From: Deltaproteobacteria bacterium
GTDB taxonomy: Bacteria > Desulfobacterota > B13-G15 > RBG-16-54-18
Length of the DNA stretch: 64,000 bases
Assembly: GCA_016927065.1 (NCBI GenBank)
Contig: JAFGNJ010000015.1
Span: 1 to 64,000, forward strand
Direction of reading: 5' to 3'
Positions 1 through 7,473 of this stretch are shown piece after piece. A program made the position numbers and the translations under genes. The notes under the pieces are model-generated. The model worked only from the letters and a program-made list of their open reading frames with translations. It was not told where the DNA came from and ran no database searches. How positions within the stretch are numbered: position 1 is the stretch's first letter; each line of letters starts with the position of its first letter.

Positions 1-110
1 TCATGAGCTTATCCCCCAAATAACAAAGAATTTGGGACATATTAACATAAAATCACCTGAAATTAAATTATTTGGGCAACAGCCCGTGAAAATTCGACTC
101 CAACTCTCCT
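1..110. other. Left edge, non-coding
   Basis: No gene is supported in this stretch. An AT-rich 7-bp inverted repeat (CCCAAAT at 15-21, ATTTGGG at 30-36, 8-nt loop) lies downstream of the minus-strand gene at 111-494. It is not followed by a T-tract on either strand, so it is a weak terminator candidate. No attC-like site follows the 111-494 gene here. Confidence 0.4.
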
Positions 111-494
111 CTATACGTCCTCTCTTTTCTCTTGGAAAAAGGCTTTAACAGATCTTGAAGACATCAGAACCCATGCACAGGAAGCGTATACGAGGCCAGG
201 AATGAGAACAAGCAATCCTATTGGAGATCTTATTAACAACATCATACCTGCTAAAATGCCAATTAGAGCACCGATTGCATAAAGAAAGATAGCGATCGAT
301 CTAGCAACTCCCGACCCCCTATAGAGAAAAAAAGACAAAACCAAAGTTAAGACGAATCTGATTATTTGCTGTGGGAGTTTTCCAGTACCACTGACGGCGT
401 TTGATAATATTATCGAAAGGAGCGACAAGGCTATTGTGATGACAATAATTATAATTAAAATTCTGTGGCCTCGCTTTTTCTTGTCATTCATCAT
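111..494 (-). CDS. Small hypothetical membrane protein
   Basis: The 127-residue product is not recognised. It has a short basic N-terminus followed by about four hydrophobic segments (roughly residues 12-32, 43-60, 66-90 and 92-110) and a charged C-terminus, so it is probably an inner-membrane protein. Two adjacent start codons (ATGATG, 489-494) make the first residue ambiguous. The gene begins about 20 nt downstream of an integron-type attC site (511-571) in the same reading direction. It has no attC of its own after its stop, so it may be the resident gene next to an inserted cassette rather than a cassette gene. It is AT-rich compared with the housekeeping genes from 983 onward. Confidence 0.55.
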   Translation of the reverse strand: MMNDKKKRGHRILIIIIVITIALSLLSIILSNAVSGTGKLPQQIIRFVLTLVLSFFLYRGSGVARSIAIFLYAIGALIGILAGMMLLIRSPIGLLVLIPGLVYASCAWVLMSSRSVKAFFQEKREDV

Positions 495-510
495 TTATAT
501 ACTCTTATGC

Positions 511-571
511 TTATAACGTTGCTCTTCAGCGGGCGTGACTTTTTTGTTACGCTATAAGAGCTTGGTTAGAT
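511..571 (-). repeat. attC-like integron recombination site
   Basis: Read on the minus strand this 61-bp stretch has the architecture of an attC site. It starts with an R'' box ATCTAAC (571-565, fitting RYYYAAC) and a 3-nt spacer. An L-type inverted pair GCTCTT/AAGAGC follows, with an inner AGCG/CGCT extension and an A-rich loop. A spacer and an R' box GTTATAA (517-511) complete it. The unpaired spacers between R and L boxes and the imperfect stem are typical of attC. It lies 13 nt after the stop codon of the gene at 585-932, where a cassette attC belongs. R' departs from the GTTRRRY consensus at two positions. Confidence 0.72.
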
Positions 572-947
572 ATTTCCTCGCAGTTCAATCGATTAACCAA
601 ACCAAATAATTTAGTTGAAAATAAAAAAAACCCAATTGCACGACGGATAAGATAAGTCCCATAAACGCAACATAGGTATATCGAAGTCGAATACTTTGAT
701 AGATGCCAAAAAATAAAGTCACGATTGGCAGGATGATGAGCAATATCATGGGTAATGCAATTGTGAAAGTGGAGACCGAATTATTCCATAGGGGGCCATG
801 ATTGTATTCTTGTTTGCTCCATTCTTCTTCGGACGGTATTTGTCCGACGATGCGACCATACTGGTAATGCAAAAATGGGATCGTACCAAGAAGTATCGTT
901 GAAATTAGAATAATCGTGAAGATTTTTTTCATATTCTCATTATTTAA
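517..947 (-). mobile_element. Solitary integron gene cassette (putative)
   Basis: The cassette runs on the minus strand from the T after G948 to G517. The upstream junction reads G^TTAAAT (948-942), a perfect GTTRRRY core. The revcomp of this core (ATTTAAC) matches the R'' box of the downstream attC (ATCTAAC) at 6 of 7 positions, as expected when a circular cassette is opened at G^TT. It holds one ORF (585-932) starting 9 nt inside the junction and ending 13 nt before the attC. No integrase or second cassette is next to it. Joining the flanks gives ATTAAG^TTATAAGC as the inferred empty site. Confidence 0.68.
585..932 (-). CDS. Cassette-borne small membrane protein
   Basis: The 115-residue product of unknown function has an N-terminal hydrophobic segment (residues 4-22) that could be a signal anchor, a polar stretch of about 30 residues rich in Glu, Trp and Asn, and two further membrane segments (about 57-77 and 85-108). 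The start ATG (930-932) lies a few nucleotides after a cassette-type junction, leaving no room for a normal leader or strong Shine-Dalgarno, which is common in gene cassettes. An attC follows the stop. The low GC content is consistent with foreign origin. No family was recognised. Confidence 0.6.
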   Translation of the reverse strand: MKKIFTIILISTILLGTIPFLHYQYGRIVGQIPSEEEWSKQEYNHGPLWNNSVSTFTIALPMILLIILPIVTLFFGIYQSIRLRYTYVAFMGLILSVVQLGFFYFQLNYLVWLID

Positions 948-982
948 CTTAATAATTAAATAGCTTCCCGATTATATTATCC

Positions 983-1939
983 TTACCCCTCTTCCCCCTC
1001 CCCCTTATAAAAAAACCTATCGAACATACGATGAAAACCGGTCCAGCGTTCTCCTTCTTCCCCCTTGTTTATAAACTCCTGTATCCCGTTCACCTTAGCA
1101 TCAAGGTCATCCAGATAGTACAGGATATTGGCCTCCAGGGTCTTGGGGCGCTTGGGTGAACCCCACTCGTACTGCCCGTGGTGGCTGATCATGAGGTGCT
1201 TCATCAGCATGGCCAACTCTTTGGGAAATCCCTTTATCTGAGCGATCCGTTCCTCCACCATCTGCGTCCCCATGACGATGTGCCCCACCAGCCGCCCCTC
1301 ATCGGTATAGTCAAAGGCGATTGCGTAGGAGAGCTCGTGGACCTTGCCGATGTCATGCAGTATCCCCCCTGCCAGGAGCAGGTCGTGGTTGATCCCCTCA
1401 TAGTGCCCCTTGATCTCCTGGATAAGCTTCACTACGGACAGCGTGTGCTCAAGCAGCCCCCCGAGACAGGCATGATGCAGCCGCTTGGCGCCTGGTGCCC
1501 GCTTAAAGGGGGTCGTGAATTCCTCATCCTGCAAAAAGGACATGACCAGTTTTTTGAGATAGTCATTCTCGATCCCCTCGGCGATCCCGATCAGTTCGGC
1601 CAGCATCTCCTCAGGGTCCCTCTCGCTCGCGGGGAGGAACTCCTCTAATGAGACCTCCTCCCGCTCAGCCTTTGTGAGGGACTTGATGTTGAGCTGTACC
1701 TGGTCCTGATAAGAGGTGGCCTGGGCCTTGATGCGGATAAAGTCCTCGCACTCAAAGAGATCGGCGAACTCCTCTACCCCGTCCCAAATCCTCCCCTCTA
1801 TCTCACCGGTGCGGTCGGAGAGCCGCACCCTGAGGTAGGGCGTTCCTGTCCGGGTGGTAGGCATCGCCTTTTCCTTGACCCAGAATATCCCTTCCACGAA
1901 ATCGTTCTCGCTGATCTGATTAATAAACGTCCGGTCCAT
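983..1939 (-). CDS. yhaM: YhaM-like OB-fold/HD-domain 3'-5' exoribonuclease
   Basis: A 318-residue protein with an N-terminal OB-fold nucleic-acid-binding domain (about residues 5-80) and a C-terminal HD phosphohydrolase domain. The HD metal ligands are visible in RLHHACLGGLLEHT and GGILHDIGK. This layout matches the YhaM/CBF1 family of 3'-5' exonucleases acting on RNA or single-stranded DNA. The open frame extends upstream to 2014, but the ATG at 1937-1939 is chosen because a strong GAAGGAGGGGG ribosome site precedes it and it lies 10 nt after the thiL stop. It is the last gene of yaiI-thrC-thiL-yhaM. Confidence 0.85.
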   Translation of the reverse strand: MDRTFINQISENDFVEGIFWVKEKAMPTTRTGTPYLRVRLSDRTGEIEGRIWDGVEEFADLFECEDFIRIKAQATSYQDQVQLNIKSLTKAEREEVSLEEFLPASERDPEEMLAELIGIAEGIENDYLKKLVMSFLQDEEFTTPFKRAPGAKRLHHACLGGLLEHTLSVVKLIQEIKGHYEGINHDLLLAGGILHDIGKVHELSYAIAFDYTDEGRLVGHIVMGTQMVEERIAQIKGFPKELAMLMKHLMISHHGQYEWGSPKRPKTLEANILYYLDDLDAKVNGIQEFINKGEEGERWTGFHRMFDRFFYKGEGEEG

Positions 1940-1949
1940 TCCCCCTCCT

Positions 1950-2936
1950 TCAGGTCTTGAAGTGATCATGCCCCCGCTGCTCGACGGGGAATTTTCTGCC
2001 ATCCGGCCCCACAATCGTCACCTCGGAGGATGCCTCGACGATCTCACCGATCATCGTGATGGGGGTACCCAGCTCGTCAGCGAGCTTTTTGATGGCCTCC
2101 GGCCGCCCTTCCGGCGCGGTAAAGAGGAGCTCGTAGTCCTCCCCCCCGGCCAGGGCAAGCAGGTAGGGATTTTTGTAGTATGCGTTGATATGTTTACGGT
2201 ACGACGCGGAAAGCGGTAGTTTGGGGAGGTGAATCTCTGCCCCCACTCCGCTCGCCTCGAGGATGTGTCCGAGGTCGGCAATCAAGCCGTCGCTGATATC
2301 GATCATGGCCGTGGCCAGACCACGGCGTGCGATCTCACCCCCCTCTCTGACCCGGGGGGTAGGATCGAGGTGCCGCCGGACAGGATCTCCTTCCTTCACC
2401 CCCTTCTTCAGCATCTTCAGGCCCAGGGCTGAGTCCCCCAATGTCCCGGTCACGAAAATCCGGTCACCCTCCTGTGCTCCGTGGCGGTAGACGCAATTTC
2501 TCTCTTCAACCTCTCCTATGAAGGTAACGGAGATCATCAACGTCTCTCCCCTGGAGGTATCACCGCCGACCAGAGAGACACCATACGTCCGCGCCTGCTC
2601 TACCATCCCTTTATAGAGGGCCTTTACCGATGCCGCGTCGGTCTCCGGGGGAATTGCCAGGGAGACCAAAAAGGCCGTGGGTTTTCCCCCGCAGGCCGCG
2701 ATATCGCTCAAGTTGACTCCTGCGGCCTTCCGTCCCAGGCTATGGTAATCGGTAAACTCTAGACTGAAGTGCACCCCCTCAAGAAGGAGATCGGTCGTTA
2801 TCAGAAACACCTTGTCTGGAGAGGACGTGAGTACCGCTGCGTCATCACCAACCCCCATCACCACCCCCTTACCCTTACCAGTTGTGGCTGAGATGGCCTT
2901 GATGAGGCCGAACTCCCCGATCTCAGAAAGCTTCAT
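1950..2936 (-). CDS. thiL: Thiamine-monophosphate kinase
   Basis: This 328-residue enzyme phosphorylates thiamine monophosphate to thiamine diphosphate with ATP in the cytoplasm. It is a PurM/AIR-synthase-fold protein with the family signatures GVGDDAAVL near residue 28, TTDLLLEGVHF near 48, NLSDIAACGG near 75 and VGGDTSRG near 122 (Mg-ATP-binding aspartates), and the later ATAMIDISDGL and GGEDYELLF motifs. SelD, a related fold, was considered, but the ThiL motifs fit and the Cys/Sec loop of SelD is absent. It lies between thrC and yhaM in one minus-strand operon. Confidence 0.92.
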   Translation of the reverse strand: MKLSEIGEFGLIKAISATTGKGKGVVMGVGDDAAVLTSSPDKVFLITTDLLLEGVHFSLEFTDYHSLGRKAAGVNLSDIAACGGKPTAFLVSLAIPPETDAASVKALYKGMVEQARTYGVSLVGGDTSRGETLMISVTFIGEVEERNCVYRHGAQEGDRIFVTGTLGDSALGLKMLKKGVKEGDPVRRHLDPTPRVREGGEIARRGLATAMIDISDGLIADLGHILEASGVGAEIHLPKLPLSASYRKHINAYYKNPYLLALAGGEDYELLFTAPEGRPEAIKKLADELGTPITMIGEIVEASSEVTIVGPDGRKFPVEQRGHDHFKT

Positions 2937-2992
2937 GGCACCTTCTATGCGCCCCCATAGCGGTGTTTACCCCTACCCGTGATAAATGAAAA

Positions 2993-4405
2993 TCACCTCT
3001 TTTTTTTGAGCCCGAGATGACGGGCAATGGCCTTGGCTGAGGCCTCCATAGCGATGGGTCTGTTCTTCAGCTCTTCCCGTGGTTTGATATCATACCCCTC
3101 AGGAAATGAATCCTCAAAGTACATCTGCTGGAACCCCGCGAACTTGAGCTGGTGGGAGGTGGAGTCCACCACTACCCTTTGATTGGGGAACACCAGACCC
3201 ATCTCAACACCCTTTTTCAGCCCCACAATGGATTCCCCCCCTTGGGTGCAGACCACATGGCCGTGACGGTTGGCAATGAGCATGGCCTCGATGATCTCCT
3301 GTTCGGTCACCTGGACGGCGGCAAAGCGCTCTTTGAAGTGCTCCTCCACGAGCCGCGAGACCTTGGGGAAGGAGACCGGGTTGCCGATCATGGCGGCCTG
3401 TGCCACGCTGGGCCGGACCTCGATTGGACGGTACTCCCCGCTCTGGCGCCAGAGGACAACCGGATTCGCATGCTCGCTCTGCACCCCGATGATCAGAGGG
3501 AGCTCTTCGATAATCCCCAGGCGGTAGAGGTCAAGAAACCCCTCCATCACGGCGGTGACGTTACCCGCATTGCCGATGGGGACCACTACCACGAGGTCGT
3601 GGGTCTGGTAGTCGAGTTGCTGGGCCACTTCATACGAGTACGACTTCTGCCCCTGGATGCGGATGGGGTTTTTGGAGTTGAGCAGGCAGACTTCATACTC
3701 CTCGGCCAACTGCTCCACGATGCGCATACAGTCGTCAAAGACGCCGGGGATCTCGATCACGGTAGCCCCGCTCCCCAAGGGCTGTGAGAGTTGGGCCGGC
3801 GTGACCTTGCCTTGAGGCAGGAGGACCACCGAGCGCACCACATCGTGTGGGAGATAGCTCAGGTACAGGGCCGCCGCCGCCGAGGTGTCGCCCGTGGAGG
3901 CGCAGATCCCCAACAGCTCCTTGATCCCCTTGCTCTTGATCATATAGTTGATAAAGCTGATGGCGCTCGCCATCCCCCGGTCTTTAAAACTAGCCGAGGG
4001 GTTGAGGCCATCGTACTTTATGGAGAAATTCGTTCCGACCCAACTGCTCAACTCCTCATTGGCCCGCACCAGGGGGGTATGCCCCTCACCGAGGTTGATC
4101 ACGGCATCGAGAGGGATGATGGGAAAGATGAGCTCGTGAAAAAGGAAAATCCCTTTGAGCCCCTCGTCGTTGAGCATCCTGCGGTAATCAAAGATCTTTT
4201 GCCATAAAGGTCCCGGAATATCCAAGAGGTTATCAAACGTAAGGTCGCAAATACGCAACAGCCCCCCACACCCCGGGCAGGTGTAGAGGAAACGTTCCAA
4301 GGGATACTGTGCCTCACATCCGACGCACTCGTAAACCATCTGGGCATCGGTATGAGCAGGGAAGAGTAGATCTCGGATATCGGTTGGGAAGTCCGCTTGT
4401 CTCAT
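2993..4405 (-). CDS. thrC: Threonine synthase
   Basis: This 470-residue PLP enzyme converts O-phosphohomoserine to threonine. An N-terminal zinc ribbon with two CxxC pairs (YECVGC at about residue 25, YTCPGCGG at about 42) precedes the fold-type II catalytic domain. The PLP lysine lies in NPSASFKDRGMA near residue 143. The phosphate-binding and ligand loops are visible as GICASTGDTSAAAA and VVPIGNAGN. The start ATG abuts the stop codon of the upstream gene (4406), pointing to translational coupling. It is longer at the N-terminus than E. coli-type ThrC and belongs to the zinc-ribbon subclass. Confidence 0.92.
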   Translation of the reverse strand: MRQADFPTDIRDLLFPAHTDAQMVYECVGCEAQYPLERFLYTCPGCGGLLRICDLTFDNLLDIPGPLWQKIFDYRRMLNDEGLKGIFLFHELIFPIIPLDAVINLGEGHTPLVRANEELSSWVGTNFSIKYDGLNPSASFKDRGMASAISFINYMIKSKGIKELLGICASTGDTSAAAALYLSYLPHDVVRSVVLLPQGKVTPAQLSQPLGSGATVIEIPGVFDDCMRIVEQLAEEYEVCLLNSKNPIRIQGQKSYSYEVAQQLDYQTHDLVVVVPIGNAGNVTAVMEGFLDLYRLGIIEELPLIIGVQSEHANPVVLWRQSGEYRPIEVRPSVAQAAMIGNPVSFPKVSRLVEEHFKERFAAVQVTEQEIIEAMLIANRHGHVVCTQGGESIVGLKKGVEMGLVFPNQRVVVDSTSHQLKFAGFQQMYFEDSFPEGYDIKPREELKNRPIAMEASAKAIARHLGLKKKR

Positions 4406-4840
4406 TTATGCTCTTATGATCTTTTGCTCCAGCAACGCGAGAAATCTCTCTCTATCATCCTGGGAGAAACGAGGGGGACCTTTAATCCTCCCTCCAGCCT
4501 TTCTGATCCGACCATTGAGCCAACGACGTGCAAGACGTCTCCCCATGGAGGCTTCGGTGAATTCAAATCCACGGGGAGAGATAGCCACTACCCCCTTGGG
4601 GAGAACCAAGGAAGCCAGCCCCACATCCTGAGTAATGACTAAATCACCCGCCTGTACCCGGTTGACTATGGCAAAGTCCGTAGCATCAACACCCCCATCG
4701 ACTACGACCCGCTCCACACCTTCTGCCGAGGGAATGTCGTGGCTGTAGTCGGCAATCACGACCACCCGTATCCCATGTTTTATGGCCTGCTCTATTACCA
4801 GGTCCCGCCACGGGGCACCATCGGCATCGATATAGATCAT
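4406..4840 (-). CDS. yaiI: UPF0178/YaiI-YqxD family protein
   Basis: The 144-residue product of this widespread PIN-like family has the diagnostic N-terminal IDADGAPW motif, DATDFAIVNRVQAGDLVITQD in the middle (acidic residues that could bind metal) and the C-terminal arginine-rich KGPPRFSQDDRERF signature. Its biochemical role is not established. The ATG at 4838-4840 is taken as start because the frame upstream is only a TTG-initiated extension. A TATACT element lies 7-8 nt before the start, so the transcript could be nearly leaderless. It is first in the run yaiI-thrC-thiL-yhaM. Confidence 0.85.
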   Translation of the reverse strand: MIYIDADGAPWRDLVIEQAIKHGIRVVVIADYSHDIPSAEGVERVVVDGGVDATDFAIVNRVQAGDLVITQDVGLASLVLPKGVVAISPRGFEFTEASMGRRLARRWLNGRIRKAGGRIKGPPRFSQDDRERFLALLEQKIIRA

Positions 4841-4939
4841 CACTAAAAAAAGTATACCACACCCCCTCAATTCAAGACCAGGGATATTTCAGATGATTAT
4901 CCAAAGAAAGAAAAAAGGATGGCCCGGCGAGGATAACCC

Positions 4940-5149
4940 ATGCCGCATAATGTCTGGGCATTCGGGGGCTTTCGAAAAATCGTTGCATTCCTTATTTTCT
5001 GCTTGCCACTTTCTTCCCTTTTGTGTTATAAGTCTTCCACCAAGTCGAGAGAGAAGGGGGGAAAGAAAAAAATCAAGGGGAGAGATTCTCGAGAAGTAGT
5101 TCCAGGAGCTTATGTTGAGGAAACAGTGTATGCTAATATTTTTTACTAA
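4940..5149 (+). CDS. Possible small exported peptide upstream of HU
   Basis: A 69-codon open frame starts at an ATG with a GAGG element about 8 nt upstream. It encodes an N-terminal basic/hydrophobic stretch resembling a signal peptide (about residues 12-29, ending near LSSLLC) and a very basic region of Lys/Arg/Glu. It stops immediately before the HU ribosome site. A likely promoter (5003-5032) lies inside it, which argues it is not always translated with HU. No family was recognised and it could be a chance frame. Confidence 0.25.
   Translation: MPHNVWAFGGFRKIVAFLIFCLPLSSLLCYKSSTKSREKGGKKKIKGRDSREVVPGAYVEETVYANIFY
5003..5032 (+). promoter_or_regulatory. Putative sigma70 promoter for the HU gene
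   Basis: TTGCCA (5003-5008) and TATAAG (5027-5032) are separated by 18 bp. This is the best promoter-like pair in the 320-bp gap before the HU gene, and would give a 5' UTR of about 125 nt. The rest of that gap holds the doubtful small frame at 4940-5149 and the 10-bp palindrome TTCTCGAGAA. No structured RNA was recognised. Confidence 0.45.
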
Positions 5150-5161
5150 GGAGGGAGTTTG

Positions 5162-5434
5162 ATGACGAAATTAGAACTCATCGACAAAATCGCCAAAGAA
5201 GCCAAAATACCGAGGGCTGCAGCAGAAAGGGCTCTCAATTCCTTCACCGCCAGTGTCACCGAAGTTCTGAAGGCAGGAGACAAAATTACTCTGCCAAGTT
5301 TTGGAACCTTTCTCGTGTCAAATCGGTCAGCCAGAAAAGGAAGAAATCCCCGCACCGGTGAGGAGATAGATATCCCTGCCGCCAAGATACCCAAATTTAA
5401 AGTGGGTAAGGGGCTGAAAGACGCGGTACGGTAA
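5162..5434 (+). CDS. hup: HU/IHF-family DNA-binding protein
   Basis: A 90-residue histone-like protein that binds and bends DNA as a dimer. The alpha-helical N-terminus (residues 1-40), the [18 protein letters not shown] beta-arm signature (about 47-64) and the C-terminal [12 protein letters not shown] helix are all present, and the length is standard. The ATG at 5162 is used because AAGGAGGG lies 6 nt upstream; a TTG directly before it is in frame but less likely. It is a single-gene unit, convergent with the gene at 5440-6360. Confidence 0.95.
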   Translation: MTKLELIDKIAKEAKIPRAAAERALNSFTASVTEVLKAGDKITLPSFGTFLVSNRSARKGRNPRTGEEIDIPAAKIPKFKVGKGLKDAVR

Positions 5435-5439
5435 GATCG

Positions 5440-6360
5440 TTACTTCTCCTCAGAGGGCACGAGAGGAAGCAACTCAGCCCTTTGATGGGTGAGAAAATCT
5501 CTAAGACAGAGATTGAAGTTAACGATCGCATTCTTTTTGCTATTAACGATGTATACGCAATGGTTGATGTGAAATAGCTCATCAACCAATCGAGAGACAG
5601 GAAAGAGGTCGGTGCTGTGTGCGCCGTACCGATCGTATAATTCCTCTTCAAACATAAGAACGATCTTATCTTTCATGCGAAGCTGAGTATCATTGAAGAG
5701 GATGGCAATATCTGGCAAGAGATCAGTTATTCTGGCAAGGAACGACCCTATCTCCCCACGCTCTATTCCCCGTGGGGGAGAAGATTTAATCTCTACATAC
5801 ACCAATTGCCGCTCCCAGAGAGCAATAACATCATAATCTCCGCCACTCGTTGTTTCCTTAAATCGAACCCCGTAGGTAGCTGGAGAGGCAAATTCCCTCT
5901 GGAACATCTGGGCAATAAACCACTCCAGCGTGGGGCCAAAACTGTACAGAGCCTGGTTTGCCAGACGAAAGGTCCCTTCCTTTAAAGGCTCTGCAATCTT
6001 GAGATCGCAGAGGACAGAGATGTACCGCTGGGCGGTCTCAAGGGAACAATAGCGCACCAGCTCCGTGGCCTGAAATGACTCTTTGCTGCTGATCACGTCT
6101 CTAAGGAAGAGGCGGAATGAGTAGTGCTTCAACAACTCATAGAGTGCGGTTCTCTCTTCCGGCGAGGCCTGAGACAAAAAGATGAGATCATCGTCGGGGT
6201 CCTGACGGTGCACCTGGAGTCCCCGGGCCTTGATAGCCCGTTGGAGCTCACTCCTCCCAGCAGGTAGCCCCTGCTCGATCCTCTCAATCACCGCACGGAG
6301 TTCCTTCACCTCCTCCTGTAATTCAGATAACGCCTTATGCAAAGCCGTGAGGTCCATCAA
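5440..6360 (-). CDS. Coiled-coil, winged-helix, PD-(D/E)XK nuclease-like protein
   Basis: The 306-residue protein is not a named family I can identify. Residues 1-35 are a predicted coiled coil rich in Leu/Glu. The middle (about 85-165) looks like one or two winged-helix modules. About 175-245 has the pattern GGDYDVIALWERQLVYVEIK, i.e. an Asp followed by ExK on adjacent strands as in PD-(D/E)XK nucleases and related DUF234-type domains. Its ATG overlaps the stop of the upstream radical SAM gene (ATGA at 6357-6360), so the two are translationally coupled. A role in nucleic-acid cleavage or sensing is inferred only. Confidence 0.6.
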   Translation of the reverse strand: MMDLTALHKALSELQEEVKELRAVIERIEQGLPAGRSELQRAIKARGLQVHRQDPDDDLIFLSQASPEERTALYELLKHYSFRLFLRDVISSKESFQATELVRYCSLETAQRYISVLCDLKIAEPLKEGTFRLANQALYSFGPTLEWFIAQMFQREFASPATYGVRFKETTSGGDYDVIALWERQLVYVEIKSSPPRGIERGEIGSFLARITDLLPDIAILFNDTQLRMKDKIVLMFEEELYDRYGAHSTDLFPVSRLVDELFHINHCVYIVNSKKNAIVNFNLCLRDFLTHQRAELLPLVPSEEK

Positions 6361-7268
6361 AAACCCCTGTGTAATCCCGCAGCCGCGGCAATCTCTATCG
6401 CCTCCCGATATTCCTGAGCGGAAAGGGGGCGATCTATCTCCGGATATTCTCCCGCGCGATAGAGGGGGCGGTACTGATCCATGATGTTCACATACGAGTG
6501 GGGCGACAATTTTTGGGCAATAAAGGACATGATCTCTTCGGTGCCCGTCACCCCATGCGGCAACACCAGGTGGCGGATCAAAAGCCCCCGATAAGCAATC
6601 CCCGCTTCATCCAGCATCAAGTCCCCCACCTGCCGGTGCATCTCCAGGAGAACGTCTTGTAAGACGTGGGGATAATCGGGGGCATTACAATAGCGGGCGG
6701 CGTCCTCCGCGCGGGCGAACTTGGCATCAGGCATATAGATATCAATGATTCCATCCAAGAGCTTGATTACCTCCAGAGATTCATAGCCGCCGCAGTTGTA
6801 GACCAGGGGGATGGTGAGCCCTAACTCGATGGCCTCCGGCAGGGCCGCTACGATCTGGGGGATATAATGTGTGGGGGTAACGAAATTGATGTTGTGACAT
6901 CCTTCTCGTTGTAGACCGATCATATGCTGAGCCAACCCCGAGGCAGATATACGCTTCCCCGCACCCAGGTGGCTGATGTCGTAGTTCTGGCAAAAGACAC
7001 ACCGCAGATTGCAGTGGGTCAGGAAGATGGTGCCGGAACCATGGGTCCCCACGAGGGGTGGTTCTTCACCGAAATGGGGAAAGGCACTGGAGATCATCGC
7101 CTCCGCCGTTGCCCCACAGTATCCCTGTTCACCTTTGATGCGGTTTACCTCGCACGCCCGAGGGCAGAGACGACACCTACGGAAGATCTCCTCCAGGATC
7201 TTGCCCCTCCGCCGTAATTCTTTCTTCTCATGCAACGTTATGTAAGGTGGTTGATACATATTGTTCAT
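6357..7268 (-). CDS. Radical SAM protein, PflA-activase-like
   Basis: The 303-residue enzyme carries the radical SAM cluster motif CNLRCVFC (about residue 85), which ligates a 4Fe-4S cluster for S-adenosylmethionine cleavage. A preceding cysteine-rich segment (CRLCPRACEVNR and GYCGA, about 32-52) is typical of the COG1313 family of uncharacterised pyruvate-formate-lyase-activase-like proteins. Its substrate is unknown. No glycyl radical enzyme is nearby. It is followed with a 4-nt overlap by the nuclease-like gene at 5440-6360. Confidence 0.82.
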   Translation of the reverse strand: MNNMYQPPYITLHEKKELRRRGKILEEIFRRCRLCPRACEVNRIKGEQGYCGATAEAMISSAFPHFGEEPPLVGTHGSGTIFLTHCNLRCVFCQNYDISHLGAGKRISASGLAQHMIGLQREGCHNINFVTPTHYIPQIVAALPEAIELGLTIPLVYNCGGYESLEVIKLLDGIIDIYMPDAKFARAEDAARYCNAPDYPHVLQDVLLEMHRQVGDLMLDEAGIAYRGLLIRHLVLPHGVTGTEEIMSFIAQKLSPHSYVNIMDQYRPLYRAGEYPEIDRPLSAQEYREAIEIAAAAGLHRGF

Positions 7269-7473
7269 TCAAGAGATAGGACCATTCGATCAACGTCGAG
7301 CCAGTTACAAGGACGATTGAGAAAAACGTGTCTCGGTCGTTCCTTAACAACCCCCTTTGCTCAAGGAGGCACGGTACAATTTCTCAAATAAGCGCTGGGG
7401 ACGCAGAGAGATCATTGCGATCATGCGGCAGGGATTGCTGTATTTGTTAAATCTCTTCGTTCTTCTTATAGTA

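Noticed and set aside
111-494. The gene at 111-494 as a second cassette of a two-cassette array
   Set aside because: No R'' box or attC-like fold occurs in the 110 bp after its stop, so it is more likely the resident neighbour of the inserted cassette.
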